Shown here one piece after another: positions 9,709 through 19,749 of a DNA stretch of 64,000 nucleotides (position 1 is the first letter of the stretch; each line of letters begins with the position of its first letter). The notes under the pieces were generated by a model. The model had not been told where the DNA came from, made no database searches, and saw only the letters and a program-made list of their open reading frames with translations. Both the position numbers and the translations under genes were made by a program. Location of the stretch: assembly GCA_902633185.1 (NCBI GenBank), contig CACPFN010000001.1, positions 1-64,000 of the forward strand, read 5' to 3'. The stretch is from an uncultured Pelagibacteraceae bacterium (GTDB taxonomy: Bacteria; Pseudomonadota; Alphaproteobacteria; Pelagibacterales; Pelagibacteraceae).

Positions 9709-10327
9709 CTACTATTGAGAAACATCTAATAACATTATCAAAATCAACAGTGACAAATTTATCATTTTTTATAGCAATATTTGAATTAAATGGAGATAGA
9801 CTGTCCTTCTTCCAGTTTAGTTCCCCATTATCTAAATTTAATGAAAAAATATTTGAAAGAGTATCAGCAGCAATAATTTTATTATCTATATAATTAAAAT
9901 ATAATATCGGATTAAGTTTTCTCTCTTTCTTTGAGTAATGATTTGCTTTCCACAAAGTTTCAAATTTTTCATTAATTCTTAATATCGTACCTTTATTATC
10001 AAAATAAATTAGATCATTATTTTCGATAAATAAAATATCTGTATCGATTGAATTAAACTGTTTAATCTTTGAAAATTTAAATGTTTTCTTTTTTTCAAAT
10101 GTTGGCTCAAAGTTTATATGTCCATTATTATTTGTATTATTATTTATAAAACTATTATCTTTAACTAATTTAGAAAGATTTATTTGTATATTTGGATTCA
10201 ATTGTTGTTGAATTGGTTTAATTTCTTCAAATAAAATTTTAGAATTATTATTTTCTACAGATTTATCACTTTGACCACAACTTGATAATAAAAGTAAAAA
10301 GACGAAATATAATACTATCCTACTCAC
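9632..10327 (-). CDS. bamB: BamB-like lipoprotein, N-terminal fragment
   Basis: Lipobox FLLLLSSC; PQQ-type repeats; downstream of a YfgM-like gene; stops just after an A9 run. Confidence 0.7.
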   Translation of the reverse strand: MSRIVLYFVFLLLLSSCGQSDKSVENNNSKILFEEIKPIQQQLNPNIQINLSKLVKDNSFINNNTNNNGHINFEPTFEKKKTFKFSKIKQFNSIDTDILFIENNDLIYFDNKGTILRINEKFETLWKANHYSKKERKLNPILYFNYIDNKIIAADTLSNIFSLNLDNGELNWKKDSLSPFNSNIAIKNDKFVTVDFDNVIRCFSIVDGDELWNFKTENTFIKSQKKIICYY

Positions 10328-10964
10328 TGAAACTAGATCTTAGCCTTTTTTGAGCTTTGGTTTTTATTTTTGAGTTATTATTTTCAAGACTAACTATTTG
10401 CTCAAAAAATTCTTTTGATTTTTGCATTTGATTTTTTGATAAATAATATTCTGCCATAATATAAAGACTGTGTGGTTTCCATATACTATCTGCTTTAATT
10501 AAAGGATTAAAAATAGCTAACAATTGATTTTCATCTGAAAAATCTGAATTATATAGGCCTTTTTTAAAGATTGTTAGTTCTTTAAACTTTTTATCCAAAC
10601 CAATATCATTAATTAAAATATCAAAATAATTGTTAATTTCATCTTTTGAATTTATCAAATCGTTATCTAGCAAAAAATAAAAGGCTAGAGGAGAATATGT
10701 TTTGTCTTTAGCATTAATCACCTCTTTAAGATCTGGGATCACATTATATTTATTATCTGCTTCATACCTTATTATAGCTAAGTCGTATTTATCAGCTAAT
10801 TTTTCTTTTTTGCTAGATTGATATTCTTCAAAAGAAAAGTAACCGATTAAAACCAAAATAATTATTACTAATATCGAAATTAAAGAATTTTTATTATTTA
10901 TGAAAAAGTTTTTAATTTTTTCATTACGTGTTTGGGTATTTATTATTTCAATATCTTCATCCAT
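10320..10964 (-). CDS. YfgM-like tetratricopeptide membrane-anchored protein
   Basis: N-terminal TM (NSLISILVIIILVLIGYFSFEEYQ) then TPR-like helices; adjacent to bamB. Confidence 0.7.
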   Translation of the reverse strand: MDEDIEIINTQTRNEKIKNFFINNKNSLISILVIIILVLIGYFSFEEYQSSKKEKLADKYDLAIIRYEADNKYNVIPDLKEVINAKDKTYSPLAFYFLLDNDLINSKDEINNYFDILINDIGLDKKFKELTIFKKGLYNSDFSDENQLLAIFNPLIKADSIWKPHSLYIMAEYYLSKNQMQKSKEFFEQIVSLENNNSKIKTKAQKRLRSSFSE

Positions 10965-13633
10965 TAAATCATGTTCCTAAGTACATATTGTAAAATTCCA
11001 CCATTTTTGTAATACTCTAATTCGTTCTTGGTATCTATTCTACTTAACATTTTAATTCTCTTGATATCTCCAGAAACATATTTGATTTCAACATCAACTT
11101 CATCTCTAGGATCTATACCTTTTTCTAAGTCAATAATAGAAAATAGTTCTGAGCCATCTAATTTTAGATTAGTTCTATTTATTCCATCTTTAAACTGTAA
11201 TGGTAGTATACCCATTCCTATAAGATTTGATCTATGAATTCTCTCAAAACTTTCTGCAAAAACAGCTTTTACACCTAAAAGTTTAGTTCCTTTGGCCGCC
11301 CAATCTCTTGAAGAACCAGTTCCATACTCTTTACCACCAATTACAACTAAATCTGTACCTCTTTTTTTATATTCAACAACCGCATCATAAACTGGCATTA
11401 CTTTTTCCTCAGGGTACAACTTTGTAAAACCACCTTCAGTACCAGGAGCCATTTCATTTCTAATTCTTATATTAGCAAAAGTCCCTCTCATCATAACCTC
11501 ATGATTGCCTCTTCTTGCTCCATAGGAATTATAGTCTTTAGGAAGAATTTGATGTTTCATAAAATATTCTCCAGTCGGACTATCTTTTTGAATTGATCCA
11601 GCAGGTGAAATATGATCAGTGGTAATACTATCACCTAATATTAATAGTGGTCTAGCATCCTTAATTTCTTTAAATCCTTCTGGTTTATCAGGAAGATTGT
11701 CGAAAAATGGAGGTTTTTTTACATATGTTGAATTATCTTCCCAATTATAAATATTGGTTTCATCTGTTTTAATTTTTTGCCATTGTTCTGGTCCTTGGGA
11801 AACATTTGAGTATCTTTTTATAAACATTTCTGCATTTAATGAATTTCTCAATGTTTCTTCTATTTCTTTGTTAGATGGCCATATATCTTTTAAAAAAACA
11901 TCTTTACCATCTTTATCTTTACCTAATGGATCCTTATACAAATCAAATCTCATAGTTCCTGCTATTGCATAAGCAACAACTAATGGCGGAGACGCTAAAT
12001 AGTTTGCTTTTATTAGAGGTGAAATTCTTCCTTCAAAGTTTCTGTTTCCAGATAAAACTGAAACAGCATAAATATTATTATTTTTTATGGAATCTGATAT
12101 GTTATCAGCTAATGGACCTGAATTACCAATACAAGTAGTGCATCCATAACCAACTAAATTAAATCCTAACTTATCTAAATAAATATTTAGCCCAGCTTTT
12201 TCTAGATAGTCTGTAACTACTTGAGATCCAGGTGCTAAAGATGTTTTCACCCAGGGCTTAGTCATTAAACCTTTTTCAATTGCATTTTTTGCAAGTAAAC
12301 CCGCTCCAATTAGTACACTTGGATTAGAAGTATTAGTGCAAGAAGTGATTGCAGCAATTAAAACATCACCATCAGTTATTTTAAATTCTTCTTTTTCAAC
12401 ATTATAAATATTTGGTTCTTCTTTTTTAGTAACTTCTGAAAACACTTTTTTAAAATTTGATGATGCATTAGTTAGCAAAACTTTATCTTGGGGACGTTTT
12501 GGTCCTGAAATAGTCGGCACTATAGTTGACATATCTAAAGATAGAGTGTCTGTAAATTCTACATCTAAACTCGCCCAAAGTCCTTGTTCTTGAGCATACT
12601 GTTTTACAATTTCAACATTTTGATCATCTCTTCCTGAGAATTTTAAATATTTTAAAGTCTCGTCATCTATTGGGAAAAAACCACAAGTTGCACCATACTC
12701 AGGTGCCATATTTGCTATAGTAGCCCTATCTGCTAAAGTCAGATTTTTTAGTCCTTCACCAAAGAATTCAACAAACTTTCCCACAACTCCTTTATCTCTC
12801 AACATTTTAACTACAGTTAAAACAAGATCAGTTGCTGTAGTTCCTTCTGGCATTTTTGATTTCATTTCAAACCCAATAACTTCAGGTATTAACATCGAAA
12901 TAGGTTGACCTAACATTCCAGCTTCAGCTTCAATTCCACCTACGCCCCAGCCTAAAACCGATAGACCATTTACCATAGTTGTATGACTATCTGTTCCAAC
13001 TAAAGTATCTGGGAATATATATTCTTCGCCTTTGTATTTTTCATTCCAGACAACTTTTGAAAGGTATTCCAGATTGACTTGATGACATATTCCAGTTCCC
13101 GGTGGAACTATTCTAAAATTATTGAATGCTTGTTGCCCCCATTTAAGAAAAGAATATCTTTCAGCATTCCGATTAAATTCAATATCAACATTTTCTTTTA
13201 ATGAATTTTTATTTGCAAATTTATCTACTTGTACAGAGTGATCAATTACCAAATCAACTGATGATAATGGATTGATAGTGCTTGGATCTTTATTTTTTTC
13301 TTTTACAGCCTCTCTCATTGCGGCTAAATCTGCAACTGCAGGAATTCCAGTGTAGTCTTGAAGTAAAACTCTCGCAGGCCTATATGCAATTTCTGTATTA
13401 GAACTTTTAGATTTTAACCAATCTTTAATAGCTTCAATTTGATTTTTATTAACCGTTATATCGTCTTCAAATCTTAACAAATTCTCAAGTAAGACCTTCA
13501 ATGATTTTGGAAGCTTTGATATACCTGCTAAGCCATTTTTCTCAGCCTCTTTCAGTGAGTAAAAATTATAACTTTTGCCGTTAACTGAAATTTTAGTTAA
13601 CGAATTGAACGAGTTTTTGTCTCCTGGTTTCAT
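10964..13633 (-). CDS. acnA: Aconitate hydratase (start corrected to MKPGDKNS at 13633)
   Basis: VGTDSHTTMVNGLSVLGWGVGGIEAEA, SCTNTSNPSVLIGAGLLA, GYGCTTCIGNSGPL, GGKEYGTGSSRDWAAKGT. Confidence 0.97.
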   Translation of the reverse strand: MKPGDKNSFNSLTKISVNGKSYNFYSLKEAEKNGLAGISKLPKSLKVLLENLLRFEDDITVNKNQIEAIKDWLKSKSSNTEIAYRPARVLLQDYTGIPAVADLAAMREAVKEKNKDPSTINPLSSVDLVIDHSVQVDKFANKNSLKENVDIEFNRNAERYSFLKWGQQAFNNFRIVPPGTGICHQVNLEYLSKVVWNEKYKGEEYIFPDTLVGTDSHTTMVNGLSVLGWGVGGIEAEAGMLGQPISMLIPEVIGFEMKSKMPEGTTATDLVLTVVKMLRDKGVVGKFVEFFGEGLKNLTLADRATIANMAPEYGATCGFFPIDDETLKYLKFSGRDDQNVEIVKQYAQEQGLWASLDVEFTDTLSLDMSTIVPTISGPKRPQDKVLLTNASSNFKKVFSEVTKKEEPNIYNVEKEEFKITDGDVLIAAITSCTNTSNPSVLIGAGLLAKNAIEKGLMTKPWVKTSLAPGSQVVTDYLEKAGLNIYLDKLGFNLVGYGCTTCIGNSGPLADNISDSIKNNNIYAVSVLSGNRNFEGRISPLIKANYLASPPLVVAYAIAGTMRFDLYKDPLGKDKDGKDVFLKDIWPSNKEIEETLRNSLNAEMFIKRYSNVSQGPEQWQKIKTDETNIYNWEDNSTYVKKPPFFDNLPDKPEGFKEIKDARPLLILGDSITTDHISPAGSIQKDSPTGEYFMKHQILPKDYNSYGARRGNHEVMMRGTFANIRIRNEMAPGTEGGFTKLYPEEKVMPVYDAVVEYKKRGTDLVVIGGKEYGTGSSRDWAAKGTKLLGVKAVFAESFERIHRSNLIGMGILPLQFKDGINRTNLKLDGSELFSIIDLEKGIDPRDEVDVEIKYVSGDIKRIKMLSRIDTKNELEYYKNGGILQYVLRNMI

Positions 13634-13635
13634 AT

Positions 13636-14226
13636 TTAATAATAAAATGTAGCTATGCAGCCTAATAAAAGCGCTGACATAACATAATTGAACCATTTAA
13701 TAAATTTCTCATTTGTCGCGAATTTTCTCATAAATTTACCAATTAAAGTCCAGAATAAGATACTAAATATAGCAAAGAAAAAGGCAGAAGTTAGGAGCCA
13801 GAAAGAATAAGTAAAAAAGTTATCTCCAGATTCGATATAAGTTGATACTGCAATAATAGCAACGATTACTCCTTTGGGATTTAAGAATTGAAAAAGAAAT
13901 GTTTCTATAAATTTAACGGGTTCTAATTTTTCTTTTTGATTTGATGATTTAGAAAATGAAATTCTGTAAGCCAAATAAACTAAAAATGCAGACCCTGTAA
14001 AAACTAAAATCTTTTGAATTATTGGATATAATTTAAAAACATTAATTAGCCCAAAATTGACTAAAGATAGCATTGAGGTAAAACCAAATATAACACCTAA
14101 CATTAGAGGTATAGTTTTTTTTACTCCATGATTAAAACCTGAATGAGATGCAACAATATTATTTGGGCCAGGTGAGCAACTGGTAACAAAAAAAAATAAA
14201 CTTAATGATAATAGTTCTGGATGCAT
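13636..14226 (-). CDS. LysE family translocator
   Basis: PGPNNIVASHSGFNHGVKKTIPLMLGVIFGF; FLNPKGVIVAI. Confidence 0.88.
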   Translation of the reverse strand: MHPELLSLSLFFFVTSCSPGPNNIVASHSGFNHGVKKTIPLMLGVIFGFTSMLSLVNFGLINVFKLYPIIQKILVFTGSAFLVYLAYRISFSKSSNQKEKLEPVKFIETFLFQFLNPKGVIVAIIAVSTYIESGDNFFTYSFWLLTSAFFFAIFSILFWTLIGKFMRKFATNEKFIKWFNYVMSALLLGCIATFYY

Positions 14227-14568
14227 TTAAGCAATTGGTAATCCATTCTCTGCTTCTTGAGATGGATGAACTAAAGTTACTCTACCTTCTGCATCTATAG
14301 CTCCTAGAATTAATACTTGCGAAACAACACCAGCAATATTTTTTTCTGCAAAATTACAAACACCAATTACTTGTTTTCCTTTAAGATTCTCTTCATTATA
14401 ATAATGAGTAATTTGAGCTGAAGATTGTTTTATCCCTATTTTTTCTCCAAAATCAACTTCTACAACTAATGAAGGTTTTCTTGCTTTTTCATTTTTTCTT
14501 ACAGAGATAATTGTTCCTAATCTAATATCGACTTTATCAAAGTCTTCATACGTAATTTGTTCTTTCAT
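14227..14568 (-). CDS. tRNA-binding (CsaA-like OB-fold) protein
   Basis: FDKVDIRLGTIISVRKNEKARKPSLVVEVDFGEKIGIKQSSAQIT. Confidence 0.88.
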   Translation of the reverse strand: MKEQITYEDFDKVDIRLGTIISVRKNEKARKPSLVVEVDFGEKIGIKQSSAQITHYYNEENLKGKQVIGVCNFAEKNIAGVVSQVLILGAIDAEGRVTLVHPSQEAENGLPIA

Positions 14569-14593
14569 AAATTTAATATATAATGATTTGTAA

Positions 14594-15781
14594 ATGAGTA
14601 CAGAAAATAATCCTGATAAAATTTATAAAGATTCAATAAGAATATTGACAGATTTGATTGCTTTCAAAACTATTTCTGGAAACGATAATAATAGTCTCAT
14701 TAATTATTGTGATGATATTTTAAAAAATTTAGGAGCAACTTCATTTAGAATTTTTGATGGTGATAAAAAAAGAGTAAATCTTTTTGCTTCTTTAAAATCT
14801 AAAAATGGAAATGGTAAAAAACCGATTATTCTTTCAGGTCATACAGATGTAGTCCCAGTTTCAAAAGGCTGGTCTACTGATCCATTTGTTGCAACTATAA
14901 AAAATGAGAAATTATTTGGGAGAGGTTCTTGTGATATGAAAGGTTTTATTGCATGTGCTTTAGCATATGCTCCTGTATTTATAGAAAATAATTTAGACAG
15001 AGACATTCACTTTTCATTTACATTCGATGAAGAAACTGCATGCATCGGCGCACCATTATTAATAAAAGAATTAAAAAAAAGAGATATTAAAGATGGAATT
15101 TGCATAATTGGTGAGCCAACCAATATGAAAATCATTGATGCCCATAAAGGTATGAATGAATATACAATTCACTTTGGAGGTTTAGCTGGTCATAGTTCTA
15201 AACCAGGCCAAGGTGTTAATGCAGTTGAATATGCATCGAGGTATATAAACAAATTACTAGAAATTAGATCAAAACTAAAAGATAGAGCTCCTAAAGATTG
15301 TATATTTAATCCACCATACTCTACATTATCAGTTGGTGGAGTTTCAGGTGGTATAGCCCATAATGTTATCGCTGATAAATGTAAAGTTGAATGGGAAACT
15401 AGACCGGTTGTCAGAGAAGATGGAGATTTTGTAAATCAAATAATAGACGATTATGTTGATAAAGAATTATTGCCAGAAATGAAAAAAGTTTTTTCAGATG
15501 CTTATATTAAAAAAGAAATTATAGGCGAAGTAGTTGGATTTAATAGATTGAACGATTCCGAGGCTTGTGAATTTGTTTCTAGTATAACTGGTGACAATTC
15601 AAGGGAAGCTGTTTCATTTGGAACAGAGGCTGGACTCTTTCAAGAAGTTGGTATTAGTACAGTAGTTTGTGGACCAGGTTCCATTGAACAGGCTCATAAA
15701 ATTGATGAATATATAGAACTTAGTGAATTAAAGAAATGTCTAGACTTTTTAAAAGGTGTAAAAGATAAATCTATAAATTAA
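14594..15781 (+). CDS. argE: M20 family deacetylase, acetylornithine deacetylase-like
   Basis: LSGHTDVVPV, FGRGSCDMKGFIACALA, FDEETACIGAP, SFGTEAGLFQ. Confidence 0.8.
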   Translation: MSTENNPDKIYKDSIRILTDLIAFKTISGNDNNSLINYCDDILKNLGATSFRIFDGDKKRVNLFASLKSKNGNGKKPIILSGHTDVVPVSKGWSTDPFVATIKNEKLFGRGSCDMKGFIACALAYAPVFIENNLDRDIHFSFTFDEETACIGAPLLIKELKKRDIKDGICIIGEPTNMKIIDAHKGMNEYTIHFGGLAGHSSKPGQGVNAVEYASRYINKLLEIRSKLKDRAPKDCIFNPPYSTLSVGGVSGGIAHNVIADKCKVEWETRPVVREDGDFVNQIIDDYVDKELLPEMKKVFSDAYIKKEIIGEVVGFNRLNDSEACEFVSSITGDNSREAVSFGTEAGLFQEVGISTVVCGPGSIEQAHKIDEYIELSELKKCLDFLKGVKDKSIN

Positions 15782-17211
15782 TTCCAACCACCTACAGATT
15801 TAACTTCTAGAAATTCAAGCAATCCTTCTTTACCCGCTTCTCTTCCAATTCCAGAATGTTTGAAACCTCCAAAAGGTGCATCAACTGCAATACCAGCACC
15901 ATTTACATCAACCATTCCAGATCTAAGTTTTCTGGCAACTCTTTGTACCTTTTCCTTATCTTGAGTTTGAATATAGTTTGTTAATCCATAATCAGTATCA
16001 TTTGCAATTTTAATTGCCTCTTCTTCAGTTTCAAATGGAATAACAGATAAAACAGGACCAAATATTTCTGTTCTTGCAATTTCCATTTCATTTTTTACAT
16101 CTGCAAAAACTGTCGGTTTTACATAATAACCATCATTTAATCCTTTTGGTTTTCCAACTCCACCTGCAACTAATTTTGCTCCTTCATCTATTCCTTTTTG
16201 AATTAAACCTTGAATTTTATTGAATTGAGTTTCAGAAATTACAGGACCAATATGCTCTCCATTTTTATTTGGATCATCTACTTTAAATTCATTTGTATAT
16301 TTTCTTAGTCTTTCTATCGCTTCATTATAAATTGATTTTTCAACAAGCATTCTTGTAGGGGCATTACATGATTGTCCTGAATTTCTAAAACATCTGAATG
16401 CACCTCTTTCTATTGCTTCTGCATCAGCATCTTCAAATATAATATTTGCACCTTTTCCTCCTAGCTCCAGACTTACTCTTTTAAAGTCCTTTGCGGCATT
16501 TTGAGAAATTAAAGCCCCTGCTCTTGTAGAGCCAGTGAATGAAATCATATTTACATCTGGATGACTTGTTAATGCATCTCCAGTTATTTCCCCATCTCCA
16601 TTTACTAAATTAAAAACACCTTTCGGAAATTTCGCTTCATCTATTAACTCAGCTATGATCATTGCCGATAAAGGTGCTAGTTCTGAAGGTTTTAAAATCA
16701 TAGTACAACCAGAAGCCAATGCAGGAATGACTTTTAAAGTAACTTGGTTTATTGGCCAGTTCCACGGTGTTATTAATGCGCACACACCTTTAGGCTCATA
16801 TATTATTCTTTGATTTTTTGCATGATCTCCCAAAGGTTTTTCGAACTCAAATTCTTTTAGATAACGAATAAATGATTTTGTATGACTCGCGCCAGTTCCT
16901 GTTTGTAGTTTTGACGCAAAATCTTTTGGCGCTCCCATCTCTTGAATAATTGCATCTGTAATATCATTCCATCTTTTTTTATATAATGAATAAAATACTT
17001 CTAATAATGACAATCTTTCCTCTTTAGAGGTAAATCCCCAAGTTTTAAAAGCTTCTTTAGCTGCTAAAACTGCATCATTGATGTCCTCCTTACTGCCTAA
17101 AGAAATTACTGCACAATTTTTTTCTGTTGCTGGATTTATGACCTCAATATCTTTAGGATTTTTTGGAGGAACCCATGAACCATTAATATAAAAATTTCTC
17201 TTTTCAATCAT
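15778..17211 (-). CDS. Aldehyde dehydrogenase family protein (paralog of 41630..43063)
   Basis: ITPWNWPINQ, SFTGSTRAG, VSLELGGKGANIIF, NSGQSCNAPTR. Confidence 0.95.
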   Translation of the reverse strand: MIEKRNFYINGSWVPPKNPKDIEVINPATEKNCAVISLGSKEDINDAVLAAKEAFKTWGFTSKEERLSLLEVFYSLYKKRWNDITDAIIQEMGAPKDFASKLQTGTGASHTKSFIRYLKEFEFEKPLGDHAKNQRIIYEPKGVCALITPWNWPINQVTLKVIPALASGCTMILKPSELAPLSAMIIAELIDEAKFPKGVFNLVNGDGEITGDALTSHPDVNMISFTGSTRAGALISQNAAKDFKRVSLELGGKGANIIFEDADAEAIERGAFRCFRNSGQSCNAPTRMLVEKSIYNEAIERLRKYTNEFKVDDPNKNGEHIGPVISETQFNKIQGLIQKGIDEGAKLVAGGVGKPKGLNDGYYVKPTVFADVKNEMEIARTEIFGPVLSVIPFETEEEAIKIANDTDYGLTNYIQTQDKEKVQRVARKLRSGMVDVNGAGIAVDAPFGGFKHSGIGREAGKEGLLEFLEVKSVGGWN

Positions 17212-17231
17212 GCGCGCAAATTATCCTTTCT

Positions 17232-18185
17232 TCATGATTTTGCAAATAAATTTGTTAATTCATAGACAATTGTTGCTGCAGCTAGAGAGGTTACTTCTGC
17301 ATGGTCATAAGCAGGTGCAACTTCAACTACATCTGCAGAAATCAAATTTAAACCTGATAAACCCCTGAGGACGTTTACCATTTCTCTTGTGGTCATTCCT
17401 GCAATTTCAGGTGTTCCTGTACCTGGTGCAAATGCTGGATCTAATACATCAATATCAATGGACAAATATAATGCATTATCACCTACTCTATTTTTTATTC
17501 TTTCAACAATTTTATCAATTCCTTCTGTTTGAAATTCATCACAATGAATAATTTTAAATCCAAAGCTTTCATCATTTTTTATATCATCTCTGCTATAAAG
17601 TGGACCTCTTATACCTACATGCATAGAGGCGTTATCTAAAAATAAATTTTCCTCACGAGCTCTTCTAAATGGAGTGCCATGAGTATATGGTGCTCCAAAG
17701 TAGGTATCCCAGGTATCTAAATGGGCATCAAAATGAACAAGTGATACGGGTCCATTATTCTTTTTATTGGCTGCTCTAAGTAAAGGCACAGCAATTGTGT
17801 GATCTCCTCCAAGGCTTATTATTCCTCCAACTTTATTTAATAAATCGGTTGCTCCTACTTCAATTTGTTTGATGGCTTCATCAATATTAAATGGATTACA
17901 AGTAATGTCACCTGCATCTGCAACTTGTTGTACTTTGAATGGTTCTACATCATAATTAGGATGATAATTAGTCCTTAAATGTCTAGATGCTTGTCTAATA
18001 CTTTGTGGGCCAAATCTTGCACCTGGTCTATAACTAGTTCCTGAATCAAATGGAACTCCGACAATAGCAACATCACAACTTTCTACATCTCTTAGCTCAG
18101 GTAATCTTGCAAATGTTGAAGGGCCCGCATATCTTGGCACTTCTGTGCCACTAACAGGCTGAATAGGTTTTTTAGACTTTGTCAT
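17232..18185 (-). CDS. speB: Agmatinase/ureohydrolase family
   Basis: GGDHTIAVPLL, SLVHFDAHLDTWD, YLSIDIDVLDPAFAPGTGTPEIAGMTTRE. Confidence 0.9.
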   Translation of the reverse strand: MTKSKKPIQPVSGTEVPRYAGPSTFARLPELRDVESCDVAIVGVPFDSGTSYRPGARFGPQSIRQASRHLRTNYHPNYDVEPFKVQQVADAGDITCNPFNIDEAIKQIEVGATDLLNKVGGIISLGGDHTIAVPLLRAANKKNNGPVSLVHFDAHLDTWDTYFGAPYTHGTPFRRAREENLFLDNASMHVGIRGPLYSRDDIKNDESFGFKIIHCDEFQTEGIDKIVERIKNRVGDNALYLSIDIDVLDPAFAPGTGTPEIAGMTTREMVNVLRGLSGLNLISADVVEVAPAYDHAEVTSLAAATIVYELTNLFAKS

Positions 18186-18316
18186 TTTAGTAATAAGAAT
18201 ATTATTAGAATGATCCAGAAAAAGGGATAATAGAAATATATGTATTTTTTTGCAAACATCTTAGGTACTGACTCATGATCTCTATTAATATTTTTTTTTC
18301 TTTTTCTTTTTTTCAT
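18182..18316 (-). CDS. Unannotated 44-aa small membrane protein overlapping the agmatinase start (ATGA)
   Basis: Read from reverse complement: MKKRKRKKNINRDHESVPKMFAKKYIYFYYPFFWIILIIFLLLK*; below the length cut-off of the supplied ORF track. Confidence 0.4.
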   Translation of the reverse strand: MKKRKRKKNINRDHESVPKMFAKKYIYFYYPFFWIILIIFLLLK

Positions 18317-18369
18317 TAAATAAATCCTATCACATTCATATTATATCTAATATCATCAAAATTATTAAA

Positions 18370-19101
18370 ATGAGATATATTATATTAATATTTATATTAT
18401 TTTTTAACTTTTCTTATGTAAATGCAGATGCAATATATAATTTAATTAAAATCCCAAATTTAGAAGTTCATAAAGTTGATAATTTAAATGGTATCAAATA
18501 TTTGGTATCGAAAAGAGGTTTTGTAATTGGTGATACAAATAATATTAAATGTAAGGGCATAAATAACAGTGATTTGGATCGTGAGTTTAATACAATTCAA
18601 AATAATCTGAGAGATTATAACTCAAATTTCTTAAGGAAAATAAATTTGAAATTTGTGGTTCTTTGCAAAAACTTAGAAATTTCAGGCATTAATACAGGAG
18701 GTATACCAGATAATAAATTCAGGACTTTAATTTTAGACTTAACATTTAACCGAAATTATTTCGAAAGAATGATCCATCATGAAATATTTCATATGATTGA
18801 TAACAGTTTTCCTGAGCATTTTAAAAAAAATAAATGGAGTGAACTTAATAATAAAGATTTTTCTTACGCATCATGTTCTACATGCACTGATTTATTAGGT
18901 TTAGATTTAGAAATTACGAAAGGCTTTTTAACAGAATATTCAATGAGCACAGCTGAAGAAGATATGGCTGAAATTTATTCATTATTAAAAACAAACTTTA
19001 AAGAAATAGATTTATTAATTAAAAAAGATAATATTTTAACTAAGAAGAAAAATTTCCTAATTAAAGGTCTTAAAGAAATAGATGAAAAGTTTATTTTTTG
19101 A
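18370..19101 (+). CDS. Putative secreted zinc metallopeptidase-like protein
   Basis: Signal-peptide-like N-terminus (MRYIILIFILFFNFSYVNA); HHEIFHMID (HExxH) and downstream TEYSMSTAEEDMAE. Confidence 0.6.
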   Translation: MRYIILIFILFFNFSYVNADAIYNLIKIPNLEVHKVDNLNGIKYLVSKRGFVIGDTNNIKCKGINNSDLDREFNTIQNNLRDYNSNFLRKINLKFVVLCKNLEISGINTGGIPDNKFRTLILDLTFNRNYFERMIHHEIFHMIDNSFPEHFKKNKWSELNNKDFSYASCSTCTDLLGLDLEITKGFLTEYSMSTAEEDMAEIYSLLKTNFKEIDLLIKKDNILTKKKNFLIKGLKEIDEKFIF

Positions 19102-19749
19102 ATGATAAAAAAAATTAAACCATCGCTATCTGAAAAAATATTATTTATTTTTCTAATTCTGCTTATTATTTTAACTTTAGGTTCATTTTATATATTAAAT
19201 AATAAATGTCTTTTTGTAAAAAAAATTGATTTAAATAACTTTAAATTTAAAGATAAACAAAATATTGCAATTATGGAAGTTGAATGCGGTAAAGTTCTAA
19301 TAGAGTTAGATCCAAATATTTCACCAAAAGCTGTAAATCGATTTAAGAAGTTAATAAATAAAGGTTCCTATAATGGTTCAGCTTTTTATCGAGTAATAGA
19401 AAATACTTTAATACAAGCTGGAGATATTGAATATGGAAACATATCTAATATAAATTATTCTAAAGTAGGAACTGGTAAGTCTGGTTTAGGAACAATTAAA
19501 TCTGAGCTCAGTGATAATTTTTTATTTAATGCTGGCTCCGTGGCTTTTGCTAGGAAAGATCAATTCGACACAGAAGACAGCGAATTTTTTATTACTTTAA
19601 TAGATATACCAATATATCAAGGTGAATATACTCCAATTGGAAGAGTAATTGCAGGAATGGACTCTTTAAAAAAAATTAAAGTAGGAAATAAATCAACTTA
19701 TGTATTAAAACCTGATTATATTAAAAATATAAAGTTTTTAGTTAACTAG
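19102..19749 (+). CDS. Cyclophilin-type peptidylprolyl isomerase, membrane anchored
   Basis: N-terminal TM; MEVECGKVLIELDPNISPKAVNRFKKLINKGSYNGSAFYRVIENTLIQAGD; FFITL. Confidence 0.88.
   Translation: MIKKIKPSLSEKILFIFLILLIILTLGSFYILNNKCLFVKKIDLNNFKFKDKQNIAIMEVECGKVLIELDPNISPKAVNRFKKLINKGSYNGSAFYRVIENTLIQAGDIEYGNISNINYSKVGTGKSGLGTIKSELSDNFLFNAGSVAFARKDQFDTEDSEFFITLIDIPIYQGEYTPIGRVIAGMDSLKKIKVGNKSTYVLKPDYIKNIKFLVN

Noticed and set aside
13634-13696. N-terminal extension of aconitase in ORF track (MVQLCYVSAFIRLHSYILLLN)
   Set aside because: It would overlap the upstream LysE gene, and the normal aconitase start fits MKPGDKNS at 13633.
18285-18315. Poly-T/C tract as a terminator
   Set aside because: No GC-rich stem precedes it; better explained as the Lys/Arg-rich start of the 44-aa minus-strand ORF.
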